DNA of 64,000 nucleotides from NCBI RefSeq assembly GCF_046054155.1, contig NZ_JBEQCT010000012.1:1-64000 (forward strand), written 5' to 3'. The notes below the pieces were generated by a model. That model searched no databases, was not told where the DNA came from, and saw nothing but the letters and a program-made list of their open reading frames with translations. This DNA comes from Celerinatantimonas yamalensis. Lineage in GTDB: Bacteria; Pseudomonadota; Gammaproteobacteria; Enterobacterales; Celerinatantimonadaceae. The first letter of the stretch is position 1; each line of letters opens with the position of its first letter. Shown here piece by piece: positions 36,701 to 45,229 of this stretch. Position numbers and translations under genes: made by a program.

Positions 36701-37708
36701 TTAGCCGTGGTGAAGTAAAAATTCGGCGATATCATTAATGCCAAAACGCACCGGATCAGTCGCTGGAACATTAAATTGAGTCGTTAATTGTGCCAAATAA
36801 TCACGTGCTTGTTGTTCTGGAAAAGATGACGTATTCACCGCGATGCCAGCAAGTTGAACGTTTGCATTGGTCACCCGGGCACAATGCAGATTTTCAGCAA
36901 TACAATCGGCAAGGCTCACCAACGGATGGTGTGGCAAGTGGCGAGTATATGGTCGTCCCATTTCATGGCACATCACCAACCAATCTGCCTGTGAGCCATG
37001 CAACAACCCTAAGCTCACGCCTGCGTAAGAGGGATGAAATAGCGACCCTTGTCCTTCGATAATATCCCAGTGATTGGCATCATTATCGGGGGATAACCGC
37101 TCAGCAGCGCCTGAGATAAAATCAGATACCACGGCGTCAATCGATATTCCTGAGCCTGCAATTAAGATCCCAGTTTGTCCGGTTGCACAGAAATCAACCG
37201 ACATCCCACACGCTTTCATAGCCTGTTCAAGTGCCAGCGAGGTATACATTTTGCCAACTGCGCAATCAGTACCAACGGTCAGTACCCGTTTGCCAGTGCG
37301 CGCTTTGCCATTGCCAACTTTTAACGCTTCTTTAGTATGGCGAACATCAAATAACTGCACCTGATAGCGAGTGGCTAATTCGACAAGCTCAGGAATATCC
37401 GTTAAACGTTGGTGCAACCCACTGGCCACATTCATACCTGCGCGAATCGCTTCACGAATACTCACCAACCAATGTTCAGGTAAAAAGCCACCCGCATTAG
37501 CGGTGCCAAGCACCAGGGTTTTTGCCCCTTGAGCAAGCGCTTCACTAAGCGATAAGTCTGGGAGATCTAACGTGACATCACACCCATCTAGTCGCAGTTG
37601 TCCGATACATTGTTCGGGACGCCAGGCATGAATACCCCGCGCGGTTTTAGCGGCAAGGGGATCGGTCACATCGCCGATAAAAAGTAGATAAGGTTGAGGT
37701 ATGTCCAT
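36701..37708 (-). CDS. dgcN: D-glutamate N-acetyltransferase DgcN (DUF1611 family)
   Basis: 335 residues. The DUF1611 family begins with LLFIGDVTDPLAAKTARGIH and WRPEQCIGQLRL, and has a P-loop-like VGTDCAVGKMYTSLAL in the C-terminal domain; both are clear here. Family members acetylate D-glutamate so that DgcA can racemise it. The start at 37708 (MDIPQPY) has CAGGACA upstream; the open frame extends 14 codons further without support. First gene of the nine-gene operon; five 13-bp iterons lie about 90 bases upstream. Confidence 0.85.
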   Translation of the reverse strand: MDIPQPYLLFIGDVTDPLAAKTARGIHAWRPEQCIGQLRLDGCDVTLDLPDLSLSEALAQGAKTLVLGTANAGGFLPEHWLVSIREAIRAGMNVASGLHQRLTDIPELVELATRYQVQLFDVRHTKEALKVGNGKARTGKRVLTVGTDCAVGKMYTSLALEQAMKACGMSVDFCATGQTGILIAGSGISIDAVVSDFISGAAERLSPDNDANHWDIIEGQGSLFHPSYAGVSLGLLHGSQADWLVMCHEMGRPYTRHLPHHPLVSLADCIAENLHCARVTNANVQLAGIAVNTSSFPEQQARDYLAQLTTQFNVPATDPVRFGINDIAEFLLHHG

Positions 37709-38203
37709 ATCTGTCCTGATGATGATTGATAGAAGTTGAATGACTCTCAATATCTCCAGAATCTATCGAGAAGGCGAATACTTAAATATGGCAAGGGTAT
37801 ACCCTTAAGTTATACCCTTAGGTTATACCCTTAGGTTATACCTAGAGGTTATATCCATAGCGATCGTATCGATCATCTAAACTAGCGCTAACGCATGGAA
37901 CTTCAAAAATAAAGGCAATGATTCAAACCAATTTATTTTATATTTACTAACATAAACAATCAGTTAATTATAAAATTTGCAGCATCGCCTTTTGCCAAAC
38001 TAGCCGATATGGCTTGAGTGAAGCGAAGGGACAAAAAACAGCTCGACATGGAGGCACACCAATAGAGGCAACACTGCGTATCATCACGCACTATCAACCT
38101 CTCGCGGCGAAGACTATGCGCTTGATTTCATTGATGCTGCACGCGGTCCTAACGGTTGTCAGCCAGCCCACTAACGAAACCTCCCGACGTCACAGCGCTT
38201 GGC
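37709..38203. other. Promoter region of the D-glutamate/peptide operon
   Basis: These 495 bases lie between the chemoreceptor stop and dgcN. They contain the tandem iterons at 37797-37860. The stretch 37900-37980 is A/T-rich; the rest shows no gene or strong terminator for the chemoreceptor. Confidence 0.4.
37797..37860. promoter_or_regulatory. Five 13-bp direct repeats (iterons) before dgcN
   Basis: Units start at 37797 (12 bp), 37809, 37822, 37835 and 37848. The consensus is GTTATACCCTTAG; two units are identical and the others differ at one to four positions. The first unit is centred on AAGGGTATACCCTT, a perfect 14-bp palindrome. The period of 13 bp and the location 89 bases from the dgcN start suggest an array of regulator sites. 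It is not a CRISPR: there are no spacers. Confidence 0.7.
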
Positions 38204-40054
38204 TCAAAGGTTAAATTGACTCACTTGATCATGCAGACGTTTAGCAATCGCATTGAATTGTCTAGCCTGTTCGGAGCTGTCATCGGATTGCAGTTGTAAC
38301 TGCGCGGCGACATCAGAAATTCCTTGCGTATTGCGAGAGATATCATCGGTTACGGCGCGTTGTTGCTCGGCAGCGCTTGCGATCTGAATCGACATATCAT
38401 TAATCTCTGTGATGGATTGCGCGATTTTCTCCAACTCAATTTTAGCTTTATTGGCTTCGGCAACACTCAGTTGGGCCTGTTCTTGGCTATCCGTCATAGT
38501 TGCAACCGTTTTTTGGGTATTTTCTGAGAGCCGCTTGAGCATATCGCGGATTTGCTCGGTTGCGCTATGGGTAGTTTGAGACAGTGAACGGACTTCATCG
38601 GCCACCACTGCAAATCCACGCCCATGCTCGCCTGCCCGCGCCGCTTCAATAGCCGCATTCAATGCTAACAGATTGGTTTGTTCGGCCACATTTTGAATCG
38701 TAGCCAAAATTGTGGCTATTTCGCGACTACTTTGATCAAGCTGCAAAACATGCTCGGCAGTCGTCTCAAGTGATTGTGCAAGGCTCTGAATTTGCTGCTG
38801 ATTGGCGCCAATCACCTGTAGACCAGTGGCACTGGCTGTCGATGAACTTTGCGCCGCGTCAGCCGTTTGTTCGGCGTGAGTAGCCACTTCATTGGCGGTC
38901 GCGCTCATCTGATGCAATGCCGTAGCAACTTGCGCAACATCTTGCTGTTGATGGGTAAGCTGCTGATGCGTTTTCTCGGCATTTTGCGCACTTTGGTGCG
39001 CATTTTCATACAACGCTTGGGTATCGGCTTGAACCGCAATCAGCATTTGATGCAGCCGTTCTAAAAACACATCGAAGCTTTTCGACAGTTTGCCTATCTC
39101 ATCTTGACGCTCAAAACGCAAACGATGGGTCAAGTCAGCATTGCCCTGCTGACCGAGCGCATCGATCGCCTGTTGCAATTTTTGCAGCGGTAAAAAAGCG
39201 CGCGAAATTGCCACATAAACCACCACCACAACGATCACAAAACCAATCGCACTGTATAAAATAATATGCCACAGAGTACTTTCAAAATCGCTAAACGCCG
39301 CTTGCCGATTAAAGCTTAACGCCAGCACCCATTGCGTATTGGGAACCGGGGTGAAATTAACCAAACTGGCAGTTCCGGCCACAGTGGCCGCATGAAGTTG
39401 GTCACTTTGTGCTATTGATGCTGCGCTAAGCTCAGGACTTAACTGCTGAATTGATTTAAGTTCCCATTTGGCATCGGGATAAACCAGAATTTTACCCTGT
39501 TGATCGAGCAAAAAGGCTTCCATATTATGATGACTAAGAGCTTTGAGCTGCGCCACCATTTTTTCTAGCGATAAATCCACGCCAAACACACCGTCGGGCA
39601 CTTTTTGCAAAATACTCATCACTAACTGATGAGTACCCATATCTAAATAGGGTTCGGTTTTATACAGTCCAAATTGACGAGCCTGCTTATACCAAGGTCG
39701 AACTCTTGGATCGTAATCAGCCGGTAAATGATAATTCGGGTCGCCGCTAATAAATTGACCTTGCTCAGTGCCCAGATAGGTCAAACTGAGTTCACCCGTT
39801 AATTGGGCCTGTCGAAGGCTCGCCACAAAGTGATCACCACGCTTAAAGTGGCTCATGGTTTTTACGATATGCGTCTTACTTTGAATCCACTCGCCAAGCT
39901 GACGAGCAGTAGTTTGCCCAAGTTGATTGGCATCTGACTGCAGCGATGTCATCACATTGTTGTGTATTAATATACGCTGTACGCTAAAAAGTCCCAGGGC
40001 TAGCAGGGCTAGCACCACAAAGACGCTAAACGTAAGTTTTTGTTTAATTGACAT
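38204..40054 (-). CDS. Methyl-accepting chemotaxis protein (double Cache sensor)
   Basis: 616 residues. TM1 lies near 8-28. A long periplasmic region (about 30-275) has DPRVRPWYKQARQFG, MSILQKVPDGVFGVDLSL and FLLDQQGKILVYPD, typical of dCache_1 sensors that often bind amino acids or small organics. TM2 lies near 277-298, then HAMP and the signalling domain with EQTNLLALNAAIEAARAGEH. GGAG lies upstream of ATG 40054. Its proximity to the D-glutamate/peptide operon raises an amino-acid ligand as a guess. Confidence 0.95.
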   Translation of the reverse strand: MSIKQKLTFSVFVVLALLALGLFSVQRILIHNNVMTSLQSDANQLGQTTARQLGEWIQSKTHIVKTMSHFKRGDHFVASLRQAQLTGELSLTYLGTEQGQFISGDPNYHLPADYDPRVRPWYKQARQFGLYKTEPYLDMGTHQLVMSILQKVPDGVFGVDLSLEKMVAQLKALSHHNMEAFLLDQQGKILVYPDAKWELKSIQQLSPELSAASIAQSDQLHAATVAGTASLVNFTPVPNTQWVLALSFNRQAAFSDFESTLWHIILYSAIGFVIVVVVVYVAISRAFLPLQKLQQAIDALGQQGNADLTHRLRFERQDEIGKLSKSFDVFLERLHQMLIAVQADTQALYENAHQSAQNAEKTHQQLTHQQQDVAQVATALHQMSATANEVATHAEQTADAAQSSSTASATGLQVIGANQQQIQSLAQSLETTAEHVLQLDQSSREIATILATIQNVAEQTNLLALNAAIEAARAGEHGRGFAVVADEVRSLSQTTHSATEQIRDMLKRLSENTQKTVATMTDSQEQAQLSVAEANKAKIELEKIAQSITEINDMSIQIASAAEQQRAVTDDISRNTQGISDVAAQLQLQSDDSSEQARQFNAIAKRLHDQVSQFNL

Positions 40055-40676
40055 AAGACTGCTCCATCATTCTAGACAACGGTCAATAACGGCAAAAACA
40101 ACTCGCTAGTCAAAAATTGAATTAGATTCACTTGCTAGCATTTAATCATCAACAGCGGTGGCATAATCATCACGGCTACTATGTACCATGAATTCAAATT
40201 GACTAGTGTTAAATATTTAGGTCATCTTGAAAGGTGATCTCTGGAGCAATCGCGGTTGTTTATATGCGCGAAAAGCTGCACTGGTTTTGTGCATATCAGA
40301 GAAGAATTCACCACTTTGGCGCATGAAAAAAACTGTATGAACAACTAGTTACCAACGATGCTTTGATATTTAAAACAGTATAATTAATGGCCTATAATTT
40401 CAAGTAGAAGCCACCGATTTAAATATCAATTGCGTAGGCGGCGCCTAAAAGGGGAAAGGTATAACGAGAAATGACGGCTTGGGATGTAGGATTTGCCAAT
40501 CACCAATCGACTCGCTGTTGCACTCAAGCAGTTTAGCCGAGCTCCCCCATACAACCCCCAGTAACGGCTCATCAAGATGAGGGACTAACCATCTAACAGG
40601 GTCGTCTTGGGCGCCCCTGCTTATGTCAATAAGAACGTTTCACGCAACAATAAAGCCCTCCGCCGCACCCCAAAAT
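40055..40676. other. Intergenic region, 622 bases
   Basis: Contains the chemoreceptor promoter and the 3' flank of the oxygenase gene. No open frame with a ribosome site, no tRNA and no strong hairpin were seen on either strand. Confidence 0.4.
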
Positions 40677-41345
40677 TTAGCGCGGTGGGTCAATCCGCCC
40701 AGCCAGCGAGTTATTGAGCCGATACCAACCAGCAATCGAGTAGCGATGCCGCTTGGCACAAAGTACTTCATGGGGGAACTCTTCACTTAGAAAAATCGCT
40801 ACCGTCCCCAATGCGGGGAGCACTTTGATGCCTTGTTGGTCAGTATCATCAAGGTAGAGGACCATCTCGCCCCCCTCATCACTTTGCCAGTCACCATTGA
40901 GATAAGCCACCACTGTTAAAACACGATTAGCTTGGCCGCGAAACGCATCATAATGGCGTTTATAAAAATCGCCGGGGGCATAATGGGCGTAGTGACTCTC
41001 AAATGAAAATAACCCCAAGAACAGGCGCCGATTTAAAAACTGTTGTAACTGGGCCGTCCAGTCGAGCCAGCTTTGCCCAGTCGCAGTATCGCCATTGATC
41101 CAACAAATTTCATCGCGACGAATAAATTGATTGCGCTGAAAATCATCGCGCCGACCGACTCCTGCAGGGGCAAATTCATCATCAATCTGGCGCACTTGGG
41201 TGGTCAGTTGCCAAACCAAATGAGGAGGAATAGCCTGAGGCTGAATACTATACCCTTTGCCGCGCAAATCATTGGCGATGCGCTCAAACAGATCGTGTGG
41301 ATAAGTGGGCCCAAAATCACTCGCTTGGTATGCAATGGCACCCAT
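40677..41345 (-). CDS. 2-oxoglutarate/Fe(II)-dependent oxygenase (prolyl 4-hydroxylase-like)
   Basis: 222 residues with a double-stranded beta-helix core. Iron ligands are H131 and D133 in FYKRHYDAF and H192 in EEFPHEV; R201 or the nearby basic residue in RYSIAGWYR would bind 2-oxoglutarate. The region GGEMVLYL and ALGTVAIFLS fit the P4Hc/SM-20 group. It would hydroxylate an unknown protein or small-molecule substrate. Stands alone, divergent from the DUF2076 gene. Confidence 0.9.
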   Translation of the reverse strand: MGAIAYQASDFGPTYPHDLFERIANDLRGKGYSIQPQAIPPHLVWQLTTQVRQIDDEFAPAGVGRRDDFQRNQFIRRDEICWINGDTATGQSWLDWTAQLQQFLNRRLFLGLFSFESHYAHYAPGDFYKRHYDAFRGQANRVLTVVAYLNGDWQSDEGGEMVLYLDDTDQQGIKVLPALGTVAIFLSEEFPHEVLCAKRHRYSIAGWYRLNNSLAGRIDPPR

Positions 41346-41402
41346 AATCTCTATGTCCTATTAGGTGCTCTTTGGGGTAGATACCTTAACGGAGCGCAAT
41401 TG

Positions 41403-41430
41403 TTGGCAGGTATCACTAGTGTGGTACACT
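41403..41430 (+). promoter_or_regulatory. Sigma-70-like promoter upstream of the DUF2076 gene
   Basis: TTGGCA (41403-41408) and TACACT (41425-41430) are 16 bases apart, with a TGG just before the -10 hexamer. The start codon is 128 bases downstream, implying a leader of about 120 nt. Confidence 0.4.
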
Positions 41431-41558
41431 TTTTTGATTTATAGGGCAGTTGCAGCAATGGCGCAAGTTATAAATCGCTGAAATAGCACATTGGCTATTG
41501 AACCTCCATGCATTTTTGTGGACTAATAAGAAAATCGTTGTATTTTTGAGGTATTACG

Positions 41559-42395
41559 ATGGACCAGAATACGAAACAAGTGATCGATAGTTTGTTTGAA
41601 CGCTTACAAAAAGCGGAAGCACAAAATAGCAACCGCGATAGTGAGGCTCAATCACTCATTGAAAAACATTTAGTGGCCCACCCTACGGCTCCCTACTACA
41701 TGGCCCAAACCATGATCATGCAAGAGGCGACCATTAAACAGTTACACCAGCGTCTCGAGGCGCTCGAGGCGCAGCAGCAAGCACAACCTCGCCAAAGCGG
41801 GGGATTTTTATCTGGATTATTCGGCGGCAATCATCAATCAGCGCCACAAGGCAATCCGAATACAGGTTGGAACCAACGTGGCGCGCAGCCAAATTACAAC
41901 CAACCAGCAAATGGGCAATCTAACTATGGACAGCCGAACTATCCACCACAAGGGGGCGGATTTGGGCGTGGCAACAGCTTTTTAGGCGGTGCTCTGCAAA
42001 CCGCTGCAGGAGTGGCTGGCGGCGTGGTTCTAGGCAATATGATGATGGATATGTTTAGCCATCATCAAAGCCAAGATATCGTCAATATCATCAATGACAA
42101 CCCCACCGATATGAATGCAGATATGAACAATGGAGTGAACGACCCAACCAATCAGTTTGCCGATGGCATGGATAACAACGGTCAAGATGCGAGCTTTGAT
42201 CAAGGATTGAATAACGATAGTGGTTTTGCCGATAATCAAGGTGGCTTTGATAACGGCATGGGGAATGGTTTTGCCGATAATCAAGGCGGTTTTGACAACG
42301 GTGTGGACAGCGGCTTTGATGATCCTTTCTCGGGCGGCGGCTTTGATGGAGGAGGCTGGGATGATGGCGGCGGCTTCGATGACTTTAATAGCTGA
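41559..42395 (+). CDS. DUF2076 family protein with Gly/Asn/Asp-rich C-terminus
   Basis: 278 residues. The N-terminus (MDQNTKQVIDSLFERLQKAE, PTAPYYMAQTMIMQEATIKQL) is the conserved DUF2076 helical region. It is followed by a Gly/Gln/Asn-rich linker with NYGQPNY units, the hydrophobic glycine-rich segment FLGGALQTAAGVAGGVVLGNMM, and an acidic tail with repeats (42222-42311) ending in GGGFDDFNS. No signal peptide is seen. The function of the family is unknown. GAGG lies seven bases before the ATG. Confidence 0.82.
   Translation: MDQNTKQVIDSLFERLQKAEAQNSNRDSEAQSLIEKHLVAHPTAPYYMAQTMIMQEATIKQLHQRLEALEAQQQAQPRQSGGFLSGLFGGNHQSAPQGNPNTGWNQRGAQPNYNQPANGQSNYGQPNYPPQGGGFGRGNSFLGGALQTAAGVAGGVVLGNMMMDMFSHHQSQDIVNIINDNPTDMNADMNNGVNDPTNQFADGMDNNGQDASFDQGLNNDSGFADNQGGFDNGMGNGFADNQGGFDNGVDSGFDDPFSGGGFDGGGWDDGGGFDDFNS
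42222..42311 (+). repeat. Two 45-bp in-frame tandem repeats in the DUF2076 gene
   Basis: Units 42222-42266 and 42267-42311 each encode GFADNQGGFDNG plus three variable residues. The second copy differs by several substitutions, so the duplication is not brand new. Copy number may vary between strains. Confidence 0.8.
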
Positions 42396-42429
42396 GCATT
42401 ATCATCGCCCAGCGGCCTAGCCTTATGAC

Positions 42430-42463
42430 GACAGTGAAGATGCAACCATTTAAATTCACTGTC
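42430..42463 (+). terminator. Inverted repeat after the DUF2076 gene
   Basis: GACAGTGAA and TTCACTGTC form a 9-bp stem with a 16-base loop, 35 bases past the stop. No T-run follows, so it is only a possible terminator. Confidence 0.3.
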
Positions 42464-42487
42464 ATTGAGCGGCAATGTCGCTGCTAA

Positions 42488-42622
42488 CTACGCTTCGGCG
42501 CGGGTGACAACTTCGCCCAGTTGTGACTCGCAGCTGATCTGTTCAGCAACGCCATGCACTCGTAGCTGTGCGCGGATCTTTGTTCGTTGCAGTAACGTCG
42601 GCATCACGCCATAAATAATCAT
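42488..42622 (-). CDS. Possible 44-residue small protein
   Basis: A short open frame running MIIYGVMPTLLQRTKIRAQL and ending EVVTRAEA. It has a purine-rich AGAGAGAAAAGC stretch just before the ATG, and codon use resembles the surrounding genes. No signal peptide or membrane segment; it is basic with one cysteine. I do not recognise a family. It could be a small regulator or a chance frame. Confidence 0.35.
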   Translation of the reverse strand: MIIYGVMPTLLQRTKIRAQLRVHGVAEQISCESQLGEVVTRAEA

Positions 42623-43007
42623 GCTTTTCTCTCTTGTTATACCGCATACAGATATGCACAATTGTGGTAATTTACAGACCAGATGATTACATTTTTACAG
42701 TGAGTTGGAGAGCTTTGGCGCAAAAGAACCCGCAGGGTATGTTTTTTACATAAGCAATTCATAATTCATTATAAATGTCAGAAATGCTGTTAAAACGAGC
42801 CCGTCTAATCTCGAATATCAACACGCCCTAACATTAGGCAAGCATCTCGAACTGCGACAGATTGAGAACACCATATCGATTAGAGTTCTATAAATGGCTC
42901 ATGAAGATACGTCGGCCAAGCCAATGGCCACTGCTTTGGGCACCCATTAAAAAGAAGCGAAAGCCGAATCGCAGTCCCACTACCATGGTAATTTACTAGC
43001 CTATCTA
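42623..43007. other. Intergenic region, 385 bases
   Basis: Nothing is recognised apart from A/T-rich stretches near 42640-42780 that could hold the promoter of the 44-residue frame. No hairpin terminator for the lipoprotein gene stands out. Confidence 0.35.
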
Positions 43008-43352
43008 TCACGTCGGTTTTTTAATGGTTAATTTGAGCAGATCTGGCTTGGGATGCGTCAATAATAACGGTTGATCTTGAATCGCCTGTTGTACCGCTTG
43101 CATCACGCTCAAACGTCCAATGACTGGATGTGCTTTGAGCGGCCAAACCTTAGGATTTTTCAATTCAATAAAACACCCTGAGCCATGGGCTATTTGCTGC
43201 AGCGTTTCATCCATGCGAGAAAAATGCAGTTGATAATCGCCGATGACCAAGCAGTGATCCGCCAAATTGGCGCTCGCTAGCTCGTGATGGCGAGCACAAC
43301 CCGTTAGTATCAGTGTCATTAATCCAACCACTCGCCATCGAATCGTGCGCAT
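43008..43352 (-). CDS. Small lipoprotein with STN (secretin/TonB short N-terminal)-like domain
   Basis: 114 residues. The signal peptide ends in a lipobox LILTGC, so the mature protein is lipidated at C19. The remainder has the STN pattern: FSRMDETLQQIAHGSGCFIELKNPKV, then VIGRLSVMQAVQQAIQDQPLLL. In secretins and TonB receptors this domain is joined to a barrel; here it stands alone, as in some pilot-like or secretion-related lipoproteins. The function is unknown and the domain call is by eye. Confidence 0.6.
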   Translation of the reverse strand: MRTIRWRVVGLMTLILTGCARHHELASANLADHCLVIGDYQLHFSRMDETLQQIAHGSGCFIELKNPKVWPLKAHPVIGRLSVMQAVQQAIQDQPLLLTHPKPDLLKLTIKKPT

Positions 43353-43414
43353 CTCACAAGCCTATCTGAATCAAATTAATTTCAATGTATCAGAACCATC
43401 CCGCAACGCAACGG

Positions 43415-44011
43415 CTACCTTAAAGAGCGACTCGCGACCAACTCGACCACATCAGCCATGCCATTATGATAAAGTCCTTCATGAATTTCTCTTTGGCGCT
43501 GCTGGCAGACGATTGGCTTAAGCTGAGCAAAATCTTGCTGTAATTCATTCAGTGATACCAACATATCCAACTGTTTAGGGCCCCCCGTGCCACATTGCAG
43601 TTGTTCAGGGCTATAGGCCAGATAGAGGATCACACCGCCAGGAGCTAGGTGCTTACACATCTGTTGATGCAGCTGTTGGCGAATAACCGGCGGAAGATGG
43701 CAAAAGATCATCACCATCAAAGAATATTCCCCTTGAATTTGATAGTGGGCTAAATCCGCGACAGTATAATTAAGCGAAACCTGACGCGCCTTAGCCAGTT
43801 GCAGTGCTTTTTTCTGACCCATCTGTGAGCCATCAACGGCATCAACGGTATACCCTTGCTGCGCCAAATAAACGCCATTGCGCCCTTCGCCCTCGCCTAA
43901 CATCAACACGCGGCGAGTCGGTAGTGCTAACTGCTGGATTTGTTCAACCAAAAACACATTGGGCTCTAAACCATAGGCATATTGCTCTTGGGCAAAGCGT
44001 TCATTCCACAT
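43415..44011 (-). CDS. SAM-dependent class I methyltransferase
   Basis: 198 residues. The N-terminus MWNERFAQEQYAYGLEPNVF and motif I VLMLGEGEGRNGVYLA resemble TehB/tellurite-resistance-like or small thiol methyltransferases. Motif II is VDAVDGS, and FCHLPPVIRQQLHQQ and LAPGGVILYL follow. Substrate unknown. AGAGG lies upstream of ATG 44011. It is divergent from the EamA gene. Confidence 0.85.
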   Translation of the reverse strand: MWNERFAQEQYAYGLEPNVFLVEQIQQLALPTRRVLMLGEGEGRNGVYLAQQGYTVDAVDGSQMGQKKALQLAKARQVSLNYTVADLAHYQIQGEYSLMVMIFCHLPPVIRQQLHQQMCKHLAPGGVILYLAYSPEQLQCGTGGPKQLDMLVSLNELQQDFAQLKPIVCQQRQREIHEGLYHNGMADVVELVASRSLR

Positions 44012-44139
44012 ATAAAACCTCTTTTTAATTAGAATAACCTAATATATTAGACACGCAGAGGGAGTGCAATAGCTTTGCTTTACCTAACTAGCTCATCTCG
44101 CTAAGGTGATGTTTTGTGACCCATTCGAGCTGAAAGATC

Positions 44140-45171
44140 ATGTCAAGTTTACCCACCTCTAGAATCCTGTCCTCATCTCAGCCACAAAACTTGCTCAATC
44201 GTCCAAGCTCGCGCTTATTGCTAGCGATAATCGCCACGTTGTTATGGGGCAGCGCATTTCCGATGGTCAAACTAGGTTATGTCAATCTAGGGATTGAACA
44301 CTCCCAAACCTTTACCCAGATTCTGTTTGCTGGTTATCGTTTTAGCGGAGCAGGGCTGTTTTTGCTGCTGTTGAGCAGCCTGGTGCACCGACAAACATGG
44401 CGCTTTAGCGCTGATAAACTGCTGCGCGTCGTCAAAGTAGGCAGTTGCCAAACGTTCTTGCAATATATCTTTTTCTATTTAGGTTTGGCGTTAGCCAGTG
44501 GCATCTCTAGTGCCATTGTGGCCAGCGCCGCGCCATTTTTTCAACTCATTATTGCCCATGTATTATTTGCCGATGACAAGCTCTCGGCGCGCAAAGCCAT
44601 CAGTGCCATCATCGGCTTTTGTGGCATCGGTTTTTATCAGGTCATGGAATATGGCTGGGCATTACATTTAGGGGTTGGTGAAGCGTTGATGCTCATCGCG
44701 ATGCTCTTTAGTGCCTATGGCAATGTATTAAGCAAACGCAACATTCGCCCGGGGCTGCCCGTGCTCACCTTAACCGCGTGGCAGATGCTTCTCGGTGGCG
44801 CAGCGCTAACTGGGGTTGGCGCTATCAAAGTCGGCTTAATGCCATGGGTTTGGTCGGCCCTCTCACTGATCTTGTTAACCTATCTATCGGCGCTGTCTGC
44901 CTGCGCTTTTTTGATCTGGAATACCTTAATGGCGCACAATCGGGTGAGTCAAATTTCGGTTTTTTTATTTCTCATTCCGATCTTTGGCGTGTCGTTGTCA
45001 GCCATCATTCTTGGTGAAGCGCTGCATTGGTATGTACTTCGTCGCCGGCATCGTCTTAGCTCATCGCAGCAAAACGTAACCATAACGCCGATTCAGCAAT
45101 GGATAGTCAAAATATCTATTCGTGATAACGGGATGACGAAAACAGATAAATATGTATACACAGCTTTGTGA
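44140..45171 (+). CDS. EamA/DMT-family transporter with frameshifted C-terminus
   Basis: 343 residues as read. Nine hydrophobic helices follow the EamA pattern through VFLFLIPIFGVSLSAIILGEALHW. After that the frame reads a basic, hydrophilic tail of about 50 residues unlike the family. The +1 frame from 45032 reads YFVAGIVLAHRSKT and stops at 45079, which is the expected end of the last helix minus some residues. A small frame-changing deletion or insertion near 45030 is therefore likely. The gene may be inactive, or this may be a sequence error. Substrate would be an amino acid or metabolite. Confidence 0.75.
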   Translation: MSSLPTSRILSSSQPQNLLNRPSSRLLLAIIATLLWGSAFPMVKLGYVNLGIEHSQTFTQILFAGYRFSGAGLFLLLLSSLVHRQTWRFSADKLLRVVKVGSCQTFLQYIFFYLGLALASGISSAIVASAAPFFQLIIAHVLFADDKLSARKAISAIIGFCGIGFYQVMEYGWALHLGVGEALMLIAMLFSAYGNVLSKRNIRPGLPVLTLTAWQMLLGGAALTGVGAIKVGLMPWVWSALSLILLTYLSALSACAFLIWNTLMAHNRVSQISVFLFLIPIFGVSLSAIILGEALHWYVLRRRHRLSSSQQNVTITPIQQWIVKISIRDNGMTKTDKYVYTAL

Positions 45172-45229
45172 TCATCAAAACATTTATTAAGCGATGCTAT
45201 CTATATAATTAAAACACCTTTTCAATTAT

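Noticed and set aside
37797..37860. CRISPR-like direct repeats
   Set aside because: The units abut with no spacers and are only 13 bp long, so they are iterons or slippage repeats.
38014..38214. 66-codon plus-strand frame before the chemoreceptor stop
   Set aside because: It runs into the chemoreceptor gene antisense and has no coding features.
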